Below, one piece after another: positions 43,429 to 52,164 of a DNA stretch of 64,000 nucleotides. Source of the DNA: Byssovorax sp. (lineage in GTDB: Bacteria > Myxococcota_A > Polyangia > Polyangiales > Polyangiaceae); NCBI GenBank assembly GCA_025362495.1, contig JANYGI010000092.1:43485-107484 (forward strand). Direction: 5' to 3'. The first letter of the stretch is position 1. Every line of letters begins with the position of its first letter. The notes beneath the pieces were generated by a model, which did not search any database, was not told where the DNA came from, and saw only the letters and a list, made by a program, of their open reading frames with translations. Made by a program: the position numbers and the translations under genes.

Positions 43429-46400
43429 TCAGCGCCAGCCGAAGCCGAAGTCGACGGGGACGAGGCGGGACGTGAAGAAGACGCGCACCGTGCCGACCTC
43501 GGCGCGCGGGCCGACGAGCGAGAACGGGATCTTGCGGACATCGCCGCCGAGACGGAGCGTCACCTCACCGCGGATCGAGGCGGCCGCGTCTGCGCCGGTG
43601 CTGGCCGCGCGCGAGATCTCGACCACGTAGTTGCCTTGCGGGAGCGCCGAGACCGCAAGCGTCTCGTTGCGCTGGCTCGTGACGTCGCGCGCGGTCGTCG
43701 TCGCCCGGCCGGGCGAGCCCATCCACGACGTCCGCTTGCCTTGCGCGTCGATGAGCGCGACGTCGAGATCGGCGCCGCCCGTCCATTCGGCCGAGACCTG
43801 CACGTCGCCCGTGAGGGGCTTCTGCACGGGGTTCGGCGCGACGAGGAGGCGCGTCACGGCGTCGCGCACCTTGTCGGTCGTGTCGAGCTCGATCCGGCCC
43901 GCGAGGTCGAGCATGCCCTGGCTGCGGGCGCAGCGGACGGCGTCGGCCACGAGCTTGGCGTCGCTCATCGCGATGTCGGCGAGGGCGAGGCGGTGCTCGC
44001 AGGCGAGGGCGAGGTTGCCCGCGTTCTCCTGCAGCTCCGCGAGGCGCGTCTGCACGGCGCGATCGTTCGGCCGCACGTCGGCGAGGCCGCCGAGGATGCG
44101 CACGGCGCGGTCGCGATCGCCTTGCCGCGCCGCGAGATCGGCGCGGGCGGTGAGCGCGTCGGGATCGAGCGCGTCGCGCCCGCTCCACTTCGCCGTGAGC
44201 TCCTGGGCCTCGCCGAGGCGGCCCGCGGTGGAGTACATCGCGAAGAGATCGATCGTCTTGTCGCGGCTGTCGGGCGAGGCCGCGATGGCGCTCTCCGCGG
44301 CGAGCAGCTTCGAGGCGTTCGTCGCGAGGAACGTGTTGCCCGCGTCGAAGGCGACCTTGCGATCGAAGACCTTGCGCATCGGCACGAGGCGTCGCGAACG
44401 ATCGACGGGCGGCGGCGGCGGTGAATCCCAGCGATGTCTCCAGCCGACGGGGCCGCCGGCGACCTTGGCAGGAGACGGCGGCGTCGTCGGAGGGGGGCTC
44501 GACGCGAAGGGATCGGGGGGCGCCATCGTCGCCGCCGGTGCGGGCGCGGCCTGGGGCGCCGAGAGCCCGCCGCCGCCGATGCCGCCGAGGCGACCGTGGC
44601 CGCTGCCGAAGCCTTGCGCTGCGCCCTCGTCGTCGCCGTACGCATTGGGCGAGGTGGCCGAAGCGGACTTCCTGGCCGCGGCGCGCTCGCCGCCGAAGTC
44701 GTCCTTCGCCTTGGTTTCGGCCGCGGAGTCCTTGTCGTCCGCCGCGTCGCCGACGGCGTCCGCGGTCGAGCTGTCGGCGCCGACCTCACCGGTGAACGCC
44801 GGCGAAGGCGCGTTGCGATCGAGGCCGAAGGCCTTGAACATCGCCTCGCTCTCGAGCACGAGGAGCGAGGTGAAGCGGCTCGCCACGGCGAAGCGCTTCG
44901 AGAGCTCGATGACGGTCGCCTTCTGCGACTCGTCGCCGGCGCGCTCGAGATCGGCGATCTTCGCCGCGGCGAAAAGCCTCGGGACGAAGGCATTTCCGGC
45001 GCTGGTGCTCGCCTTGAGGTTGAGCGGGTAGCTCTGCTCGAAGCGCTCGCCGGCGACGCGGCCGCGGAGCTTGATCGTGCCGCCGACGTTACTGCCGCTC
45101 ATACGCGCGACGAGGATCGTCTCGCCGCCGGCGCGGATCGGATCGAGGCGCGCCGGGCTCACCTGGGAGAGGCCCGCGGGCAGCTCGACCTCGACATCGC
45201 GGAGGACGACGCCGTACGCCGCGCCGAGCACATCGAGCGCCGCCGACGTCACCTTCTGCCCCGGCACGTACGGCACGACCACGCCGCCGCCGCCGCGCGC
45301 CAGCGCCGTGAGCGACGCCACGTCGGCGTCGGCGCCGAGCGCGACCGCCACCACCGCGCCGTCGCCGCTCGAACCCAGCATCGAGCTGCGCACCGCGGCC
45401 TCGAGGTGCGCGGGCCGCGTCGGGCCGACCGAGGGCGTCCCGTCGCCGAGGTAGATCACCCGCAGCTCTTTGCCGTTGACGGGCCCGGCCGCGGTGCGCG
45501 CCGCGCTCATCGCCGCCGCGATGTCGCTCCCGCCGTCGGGCTCGATCCCGCCGAGGAAGCGCTCGACGTTCTCCGCGGCCGCCGCGCCGGGCGCCTCGGG
45601 CTTCGCGGATCCAGCCGATTCGCCGGTCATCGGCCGACACACCGTGTCGCACGCGAGCACCACGAACGAGTCGCGGCGATCCATCTCGCGCACGATCGAC
45701 GAGGCCAGGAGCCGCGCCCGCGCGAAGCGCTCGCCGAACATCGATCGGCTCGAATCGACGACGATCACGTGCAAGCGCTCCCTGGCCTCGGTCCACCGCG
45801 GCAGCTTCGGCCGCAGCGCGATCGCCGCGTAGGGCGAGCTGTCGTTGAGGATCGTGGCCGCCGTCGCGAAGGCGGCCTTCTGCTCCGGCGTCTGCTCCCG
45901 GCCGCTCCCGAGCGTGCTCGGCGTGATCGCCGCGGGCCGCGCCGTGTCTTCGTAGGCCCACGCCGTCGCCTCCTTGTCGCGATCCGGCAGCGCGTACTCC
46001 ACCGTCAGATCGCCCGCGGGGACGAAGTCGTCGGCGTGCATCGTCCGCCGATCGGCGTCACCCGAGGCCGCCGTCAAATCGTAGCCGCGCGTTTGCAGCC
46101 CGATCGTCTTGTCGAGGCCGAGGACCTGCACGTCGAGATCGAACGAGCCGACCTTGGTCGTGCCGCTCGGATCGTGCGCGAGCGGGTAGGTGAAGCGCCG
46201 CACGCCCGCCGACTGATCCACCGTCTGGGTGTACGTCAGCGCCACGCGACGCGATCCGCGCTTGGGAATGGGGAAGATCTTCAGCTCGAAGCGCCCGCCG
46301 CGCTGCCACTCGAGCAGCGCCGGATCGCGCCACGGGCCGGGCACCCAGATGATCTCCTCGCGCGGGCGAGGCGTCTGCGGCGCCGCGTTCTGGATCACGC

Positions 46401-48063
46401 CGCGCCAGATCGCCGCGCCCTTGTCGCGATCGACGAAGGCCCCGTCGACCATCTTGCCGTCGACCTCGAGCGAGAGCTTCTCGATCTGCGCGCCGGGCGG
46501 CAACGGGAAGCGGAAGATCCCCTCGAGCTCCTCGTCGGTGTCGTTGGCGAAGGTCTCGTCGACCTCGGTCCGCGCGACGACGTCGACGACGCGCACCTTC
46601 ACGGCGTGCTTGGCGAGGCGCACGGCGTGGTCCTTCTCCGTCGTCTGGCCGGGCTTGCGCGCCCGCAGCTCGCCGAGGCCGCGCAGCACCGGCGCGTCGA
46701 TGTCCTCGGCCTTGCGATCGCTCCATTCCATCACGTCGGCGAGCGACGTCGAGCTGGCGACGACGGTGTCTTGACCGCGCAGCAGCGTCGCCTCTTCGCC
46801 GGCGCGCACGTCGGTCCATTTCCCGCCGTCGGGCCTGACACGAACCGTCCCGCGCGCGACCTCGACCGAGGCGCGATCGTCGCTCGCGCTGATCGAGAGC
46901 TTGGTGCCGATCACCTCGACGTCGCCGCTCGGGAACCAGAAGTGCGCCGTCTGCCCGTCGACGTGGGTGACGTCGGCCACGATCGTCCCGTGCTTGAGGC
47001 GCGCCGAGCGATCTTTGTCCTTCGACAGCGCGAGCTCGGAGCCGCGATCCATCGCGAGGTCCGTCCCGTCGGCGAGCGTGACGTGCGCCCGCGTTCGCGC
47101 GTCGGTGCGCAAAATCGAGCCCTTCGAGATCTTCGCGCCGTCGACGACGACCGCGCACGCGCCCGCGTCATCGCACGCTTCGAGCCCGCCCGTCTTGTCG
47201 GCCGAGGCGCGCGCGACCGAGGCCACCGTGCCCCACCACGGCGCGGGACCGGTCGGAGCTTCGGTCGTGGTCGGTCCATGCTTGAGGTAGAACGTCACCG
47301 CCGCCGCAGCCGCGAGCACGCCCGCGGCGCCCGCGAGCACGGCCGGTCGACGCAGGAACGACAGCTTGCCCGAGGCCTTGCGCGTCGGCTCCGGCGCCCG
47401 CTCTTTCGCGGCAGGAGTGGCTGCCTTGATCGGCGCAGGCGCCGGCTCGGCCTCGCTCACCCCGTCGATCGCCGCGCCCGTGTCGAGGTGCTCCTCGATC
47501 GTCGGCGACACGGGGCGCGCTGCCGCGCCGCTGATCGGCGTGCGGTGCGTCGTCGCGGAGACGCCGCTCGGCCGCGCGGGCTCGTCGATCCCCGGCTGCG
47601 TCGAGCCGATCTCGCGCGCTCCCGACTTCACCGAGCGGCGGCTCTCGGCCTCCTGCTCCTCGGCCTTCACGGCGGCGAGCGGATCGAACACCGTGGCCGC
47701 CGTCTCCATCCCCGGCGTGCTCGACGACGAATGGACGACGATGTTGCCGCTGTCAACGGTGTGCGACACCGGCTCACGCGGAGCGGATTCGCGCGGCGCC
47801 GAGGCCACGGGCGCCGCGTGATCGTCGGGCCTCGCCTCTTCCAGGCGCGCGACGAGCTTCTCCAGAAAATCGTCCGCGGGGCGGAAATCCTTGCCCGAGC
47901 CGCCCACGAGCTCCGACGCGTGCGTGGCCTCGTGGCGGAGATCGCGGCAGGCGTCGCAGCTCGCGATGTGATCGAAGAGGCGCTGCGAGGCCGTCCCGTC
48001 GAGGACCTCCGAGAGCCGCTCCTCGACCTCCTGACACATGCTCGAAAATTCGGTGGTGCTCAT
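43429..48063 (-). CDS. Zinc-finger anti-sigma / FecR / VIT / VWA membrane protein
   Basis: This 1544-residue gene starts four bases after the sigma factor stop. Residues 1-42 hold an anti-sigma-type zinc motif (C10, then H32-x3-C36-x2-C39). A long disordered linker (80-235) precedes one transmembrane helix (240-260). Outside lie a FecR-like domain (305-435), a VIT domain (475-620) and a von Willebrand A domain (763-950) with an intact metal site (DSSRS at 770-774, GGSD, LGDG). A Gly-rich linker, TPR-like helices and a C-terminal beta domain follow. The layout suggests that an outside signal or ligand controls the sigma factor through the inner finger. The 8-bp terminator hairpin follows. Confidence 0.88.
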   Translation of the reverse strand: MSTTEFSSMCQEVEERLSEVLDGTASQRLFDHIASCDACRDLRHEATHASELVGGSGKDFRPADDFLEKLVARLEEARPDDHAAPVASAPRESAPREPVSHTVDSGNIVVHSSSSTPGMETAATVFDPLAAVKAEEQEAESRRSVKSGAREIGSTQPGIDEPARPSGVSATTHRTPISGAAARPVSPTIEEHLDTGAAIDGVSEAEPAPAPIKAATPAAKERAPEPTRKASGKLSFLRRPAVLAGAAGVLAAAAAVTFYLKHGPTTTEAPTGPAPWWGTVASVARASADKTGGLEACDDAGACAVVVDGAKISKGSILRTDARTRAHVTLADGTDLAMDRGSELALSKDKDRSARLKHGTIVADVTHVDGQTAHFWFPSGDVEVIGTKLSISASDDRASVEVARGTVRVRPDGGKWTDVRAGEEATLLRGQDTVVASSTSLADVMEWSDRKAEDIDAPVLRGLGELRARKPGQTTEKDHAVRLAKHAVKVRVVDVVARTEVDETFANDTDEELEGIFRFPLPPGAQIEKLSLEVDGKMVDGAFVDRDKGAAIWRGVIQNAAPQTPRPREEIIWVPGPWRDPALLEWQRGGRFELKIFPIPKRGSRRVALTYTQTVDQSAGVRRFTYPLAHDPSGTTKVGSFDLDVQVLGLDKTIGLQTRGYDLTAASGDADRRTMHADDFVPAGDLTVEYALPDRDKEATAWAYEDTARPAAITPSTLGSGREQTPEQKAAFATAATILNDSSPYAAIALRPKLPRWTEARERLHVIVVDSSRSMFGERFARARLLASSIVREMDRRDSFVVLACDTVCRPMTGESAGSAKPEAPGAAAAENVERFLGGIEPDGGSDIAAAMSAARTAAGPVNGKELRVIYLGDGTPSVGPTRPAHLEAAVRSSMLGSSGDGAVVAVALGADADVASLTALARGGGGVVVPYVPGQKVTSAALDVLGAAYGVVLRDVEVELPAGLSQVSPARLDPIRAGGETILVARMSGSNVGGTIKLRGRVAGERFEQSYPLNLKASTSAGNAFVPRLFAAAKIADLERAGDESQKATVIELSKRFAVASRFTSLLVLESEAMFKAFGLDRNAPSPAFTGEVGADSSTADAVGDAADDKDSAAETKAKDDFGGERAAARKSASATSPNAYGDDEGAAQGFGSGHGRLGGIGGGGLSAPQAAPAPAATMAPPDPFASSPPPTTPPSPAKVAGGPVGWRHRWDSPPPPPVDRSRRLVPMRKVFDRKVAFDAGNTFLATNASKLLAAESAIAASPDSRDKTIDLFAMYSTAGRLGEAQELTAKWSGRDALDPDALTARADLAARQGDRDRAVRILGGLADVRPNDRAVQTRLAELQENAGNLALACEHRLALADIAMSDAKLVADAVRCARSQGMLDLAGRIELDTTDKVRDAVTRLLVAPNPVQKPLTGDVQVSAEWTGGADLDVALIDAQGKRTSWMGSPGRATTTARDVTSQRNETLAVSALPQGNYVVEISRAASTGADAAASIRGEVTLRLGGDVRKIPFSLVGPRAEVGTVRVFFTSRLVPVDFGFGWR

Positions 48064-48067
48064 CGCT

Positions 48068-48670
48068 TCACTCCTCGCCCAGGTCCGCTCGCAGACGCGC
48101 GAGCGCGCGGCTCACGCGCTTGCGCGCCGCCGCTTCATCCACCCCGCACGCCGCCGCCAGCTCGCGAAAGCTCAGCTCGCCCTCGAAGCGGAGGATCACC
48201 GCCTCGCGCTCGCTCGGCTTCAGCTTCGCCAGCGCCGCGCGGGCCCGCACCGCGCGCTCGCGCTCCAGCGCGATGTCGGCCGCGTCGCGCGCGCGACCCG
48301 TGTCGTGCACGAGCCGCAGACGCTCCTGCCGGCGCGCCTTGATCTCGGCGTGGCGGCCGCAAATGCGGCGCGCGATTCCGAAGAGCCAGGCGCGCACGCT
48401 GCCCTCGCCGCGGTACTGCGGGAACGCGTCGAACGCGGCCAGCAGCGTCTCCTGCACGAGCTCTTCGCTCTCCGCCTGCGAGCCCGTGAAGGCCATGCAG
48501 AGCCTCCCGAGCGGCAGCGCGAAGCGGCGAGCGCAGAGCCCCAGCGCGTCGCGATGCTTCCCCTCGGCGATCAACCGCTCGATCGTCGCGCCCTCGTCCG
48601 CCGCGATCGCGCCGTCCCCGCCGGGCAGTCGCGCTAGTTCCGGTGCCATCGGTGCCTCATCGCTCGCCAT
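48068..48670 (-). CDS. ECF (sigma-70 family) RNA polymerase sigma factor
   Basis: The 200-residue protein has region 2 (SEELVQETLLAAFDAF, YRGEGSVRAWLFGIARR) and region 4 with its helix-turn-helix (LKPSEREAVILRFEGELSFRELAAACGVDEAAARKRVSRALARLRADL). A 25-residue N-terminal leader is Ala-rich. ATG at 48670 starts right after GGGGACAC. The stop lies four bases before the VIT/VWA start. The pair is therefore a sigma/anti-sigma operon. Target promoters and the inducing signal are unknown; the gene may drive its own transcription. Confidence 0.9.
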   Translation of the reverse strand: MASDEAPMAPELARLPGGDGAIAADEGATIERLIAEGKHRDALGLCARRFALPLGRLCMAFTGSQAESEELVQETLLAAFDAFPQYRGEGSVRAWLFGIARRICGRHAEIKARRQERLRLVHDTGRARDAADIALERERAVRARAALAKLKPSEREAVILRFEGELSFRELAAACGVDEAAARKRVSRALARLRADLGEE

Positions 48671-48960
48671 GTGTCCCCGTCGCCTGGATTTGTGACCACG
48701 ATATTTCTCGTCGCTCCGCCCGCGCCCGTGCGCCGCTCTCCCGGGCTCGCCTGTGACGAGCGAGACCCGCGGACGATCCAGGCAGGAGCGCGAAACGGGC
48801 GAAGCCCCGCCGCCCTTGCGCTCCACGCTACGCGGAGCGAACGACGACAGGAAGAGCCTTGTTTTGTAGGTGATTTCGAGAAAGATCGCCTTCGGTGTCA
48901 CATCGCGGGGCGACGCGGCTACCTGGCGAGATCAGGCGGGATCGGATCGAGGCGTGGGGA

Positions 48961-49614
48961 TCACTTCCGCAAGAGCGAGAAGGCGTGGCCGCCGTTGCCG
49001 CTGCGGAAGTAGAGCTGGATCCACAAGAGCGCGAGCGGCTCGAGCAGGCGCGAGGCCTCGATGTTCCCCGCGTCGATCGTCGGCCACCCGAGCTCGGCGC
49101 AGAGGGCGGTCACGGTGCGCTTCGCCGTCTCGTCGTCGCCGCAGATGAACATGTCGGGCTTCCCCGTCGGGAACGAGGGGTTCACCATGTGCGGGTTGCC
49201 GACGATGTTGAAGCACTTCACCACGTTGGCCTTCGGGGCCCAGCGCTGCACCTGCTCACCGGCCGAGTCGGTGTGCCCCACCGCCAGCGTCGGCGGCCCT
49301 TTGCCCGAGAAAACGAGGGGGTTCGTCGCGTCCATCAGCGGCTTGCCCGCGAGGTTCTCCTCGCCCGCGAGGCGGAGCACGCTCTCGGTCGCCGTCCAGA
49401 GCGTGGCCAGGATCAAGGCCTCGCCGAACGCGGCGGCCTCGGCGAACGTGCCCGCCGACGCGTGCGCCCCGGTCTTCTCGACCCACGCGGTGACCTTCTC
49501 GCCCTTCGGATCCCGCGTCCCGATCATCACGTCGTGGCCGAGCGCGGCGAACCCACTCGCCAGGACGCGACCGACGTCGCCGGTGCCGAGGACTCCAATT
49601 TTCAGCTTGCTCAT
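48961..49614 (-). CDS. NADPH-dependent F420 reductase-like dinucleotide-binding protein
   Basis: The 217-residue protein has a Rossmann fold (KIGVLGTGDVGRVLASGFAALGHDVMIGTRDP), the NP-substrate block LMDATNPL and a C-terminal motif PTIDAGNIEASRLLEPLALLWI. It looks like the family that includes the F420-dependent NADP reductase and related ketopantoate-like reductases. Many members in bacteria do not use F420; the cofactor and substrate here are undetermined. It is 290 bp from the sigma start and separate from the sigma operon. Confidence 0.82.
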   Translation of the reverse strand: MSKLKIGVLGTGDVGRVLASGFAALGHDVMIGTRDPKGEKVTAWVEKTGAHASAGTFAEAAAFGEALILATLWTATESVLRLAGEENLAGKPLMDATNPLVFSGKGPPTLAVGHTDSAGEQVQRWAPKANVVKCFNIVGNPHMVNPSFPTGKPDMFICGDDETAKRTVTALCAELGWPTIDAGNIEASRLLEPLALLWIQLYFRSGNGGHAFSLLRK

Positions 49615-49890
49615 GAGGTTGTCGCTCCAGAAAAAAGGCTTCACCGCGGGGCATCCGACGGCGGGGCGAGGATAGGCACGGACGAAGGTCGCACCAGCGC
49701 GCGGCGATTCATGGACAGCATTCGCCTCGTGCATGGCGGCTCGCGAAAGCATCTCCTCGCGCCTGGACCGGTCGCTCCGGGGCGCGTAGCCTGGTGTCGG
49801 GAGGTCGGGCCCGCGCTTTGCACGGCGAGCCCCCGCCCAACGTCCAACCGGCCGCGCCACGCACCACGCCGCCCCGGAGGAGCCGCTGCC

Positions 49891-51120
49891 ATGTCCACTC
49901 GCCCTGTCGCTCTGTATCGCCCTCGTCTCGATCTCACTGTGAAGCGCGGGCTACGGATCGCCGTCGCCGCGACGCTCGCCCTGGTCGCGCCCGCGACGGC
50001 GCTGGCCGACACCGATCCGCTCGAGACCGTCGTCGGCGCTCCCGCCGCGGCCGCGGCTCCGGCGAAGGGCGTGAAGGGCGCGAAGGTCGATCCGAAGGCC
50101 GCCAGGGCCGAAGGCGCCAAGGCCGCGGAGAAGCCGATCGCCGTCGAAGACAAGGCGGCGCGCGGCGTCGTGGTGATCGAGCGAGGTGGTCAAGCGCTGG
50201 CGCTCGGCGCGGTGCTCTCGGGCGATGGACGCATCCTCTCTTCGCTGTCGCCGCTCGGCTCGGGCAACGATCTCGACGTGCGGTTCGCCGATGGAACCAG
50301 CGTGCGCGTCAAGCTCGGGCACCACGATCGCACGTGGGATCTCGCGCTCCTCGTGCCGCAGAGCGGCCGCTGGGGGGAGGGGCTCATCGCCTCGGCGCGC
50401 GAGCCGGTGCGCCCCGACGCGACCATTCGCGCCTTCACGCTCAACAAGGGCAAGATCAGCGCGTCGCCGATCGTGCTGCGCTCGCATCGCACGCTCCTCG
50501 GCGGCGACGACAAGCCGCTCGAGAACGCCATCGAGATCGGCTCGCGCGTGAACCCGGTCGACCTCGGATCGCCGGTGATCGACGAGGAAGGGCGCGTCGT
50601 CGCCGTCCTCGGTCGCGGGTGCGCGCCGGTCGACAACCACCCGTGCACGCCGGTCGCGTTCGGCGCGCCGATCGCGTCGATCAAGTCGTTCCTGCGCAAC
50701 GTGCCGTCGACGGCGGTGGCGCCGGCGGCGTGGCTCGGCATCCAGGGCGTGAGCGAGACGAGCGGCATCGCCAAGGGCGTGCGCGTGATCTCGGTGCACC
50801 CCGACAGCCCCGCGGCCGAGGCGAGCCTCAAGGGCGGTGACAGGGGCGCGAGCGACGTGATCCTCGCCGTCGATGGAACCCCGGTCACCTCGCCCGAGGC
50901 GCTGGCCGATGCGATCCGCGCGCATGGCATCGGCGAGAAGGTGCCGCTGACGATCTTTGGCCAGGGCAAGTACCACGAGGTGACGATCGTTCTTCGCGCC
51001 GCCCCCGACGCGAAGGCTGCGCCGCCGGCTCCGGCGAATCCGGCCGAATTGCCCGCGTCAGACGCGCCTTCCGCGCCGCCGGCCCCGCTTCCGCCCCTGA
51101 AAAAAGCGCTTCGTCGCTGA
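49891..51120 (+). CDS. HtrA/DegP-like exported protein with degenerate active site, plus PDZ
   Basis: ATG at 49891 (GGAGGAG upstream) gives 409 residues with a signal peptide (ATALAD). Residues about 90-265 align with the trypsin-like fold of HtrA proteases. The catalytic site is broken: the histidine position reads GRILSSLSPL (113-122), and the nucleophile loop is NPVDLGSPVID instead of NPGNSGGP, so no serine is in place. The aspartate (D150 in TWDLALL) remains. A PDZ domain follows (277-370; GVRVISVHPDSPAAEASLK, SDVILAVDGTPV). It therefore probably binds unfolded or C-terminal peptides without cutting. The C-terminal Ala/Pro-rich tail ends KKALRR. Confidence 0.85.
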   Translation: MSTRPVALYRPRLDLTVKRGLRIAVAATLALVAPATALADTDPLETVVGAPAAAAAPAKGVKGAKVDPKAARAEGAKAAEKPIAVEDKAARGVVVIERGGQALALGAVLSGDGRILSSLSPLGSGNDLDVRFADGTSVRVKLGHHDRTWDLALLVPQSGRWGEGLIASAREPVRPDATIRAFTLNKGKISASPIVLRSHRTLLGGDDKPLENAIEIGSRVNPVDLGSPVIDEEGRVVAVLGRGCAPVDNHPCTPVAFGAPIASIKSFLRNVPSTAVAPAAWLGIQGVSETSGIAKGVRVISVHPDSPAAEASLKGGDRGASDVILAVDGTPVTSPEALADAIRAHGIGEKVPLTIFGQGKYHEVTIVLRAAPDAKAAPPAPANPAELPASDAPSAPPAPLPPLKKALRR

Positions 51121-51292
51121 ACGCGGGCCTCAACTTCCCTGAATTGAAGCCGATCTGACGGCAAGGCTCCTCCCGACCCGCGAGCGATCGTGGTCGATCC
51201 GCGAGGAACCGATTGACACCCCCGCCGCCAAAACGCGAGGATCGAGCGCGGCGTGCCGAGCGGGCCCGCCCTCCTCCTCGCTGGGTGAACTT

Positions 51293-52072
51293 GTGGCTCA
51301 ACCGTTTCGAATCGAAGTCGCCGGCGAGACGAACGTCGGGCGCAAGCGCAACCACAACGAGGACAACTTCGCGATCATGCCCGATTACGGCCTCTTCATC
51401 GTGGCCGACGGGATGGGCGGACACGCCTCGGGCGAGGTCGCCTCGAAGATGGCCGTCGACTCCATGCAGGAGTTCTTCAGCCAGACTCAGGAAGATCCCG
51501 AGCGAACCTGGCCCTACAAGATGGACCGGTCGAAGGGCTACGAGGAGAACCGGCTCATCACCGGGATCAAGCTCGCCAACCTCCGCATCTACGAGACCGC
51601 GCAGCGCGAGTCGAAGAAGCGCGGCATGGGCACGACGTTCGTCAGCATCTGCACGGCGAACGACGGCGTGTACGTGGCGCACGTGGGCGACAGCCGCGTC
51701 TACCGCTTTCGCGACGGCAAGATCGAGGCGCTCACCGAGGATCACTCGCTGCTGAACGACTACATCAAGATGAAGCGGCTCACGGCGGAGGAGATCCAGA
51801 ACTTCCCGCACAAGAACGTGATCGTGCGCGCCCTCGGGATGAAGGACACCGTCAAGGTCGACACGCGCTTCGAGATCCCCGCGCTCAACGACGTGTACCT
51901 GCTCTGCTCCGACGGGCTCTGCGGGCCGGTGACGGACGAGGCGATGGCGGCCGTGCTCACCGAGTACGCCGAGACCGATCTGAAGATGGCCGCAGCGAAG
52001 CTGATCGAGCGCGCCAACGAGAACGGCGGCCCCGACAACGTCACCGCGGTCCTCGTTCGATGGACGCAGTAG
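51293..52072 (+). CDS. PP2C-family Ser/Thr protein phosphatase
   Basis: GTG at 51293 gives 259 residues of the PrpC/Stp type. The metal-binding aspartates are in RNHNEDNF, VADGMGGHASGE, GDSRVYRFRDG, CSDGLCGPVTD and GPDNVTAVLV. The enzyme should remove phosphates from Ser/Thr of proteins, opposing Hanks-type kinases such as the one at 27.7 kb. It is cytoplasmic, with no transmembrane segment. It is followed 92 bp later by the REC-DUF4388-PEGA gene on the same strand. Confidence 0.92.
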   Translation: MAQPFRIEVAGETNVGRKRNHNEDNFAIMPDYGLFIVADGMGGHASGEVASKMAVDSMQEFFSQTQEDPERTWPYKMDRSKGYEENRLITGIKLANLRIYETAQRESKKRGMGTTFVSICTANDGVYVAHVGDSRVYRFRDGKIEALTEDHSLLNDYIKMKRLTAEEIQNFPHKNVIVRALGMKDTVKVDTRFEIPALNDVYLLCSDGLCGPVTDEAMAAVLTEYAETDLKMAAAKLIERANENGGPDNVTAVLVRWTQ

Positions 52073-52164
52073 GGAGCCTGCTCTCGCGCCTGTAGCCGCG
52101 CGCCGGTCGGTAAACTCTGCCGCAAATTGGGGGCGGTTCGGGGCCCCATGATACGGCAAGGCCC

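Noticed and set aside
44434..48342. A 1302-codon open frame on the plus strand opposite the VIT/VWA gene
   Set aside because: It is Arg-rich low-complexity sequence caused by high third-position GC. The minus strand has recognisable zinc-finger, FecR, VIT and VWA motifs and an adjacent sigma factor, and there is no ribosome-binding site or homology on the plus strand.
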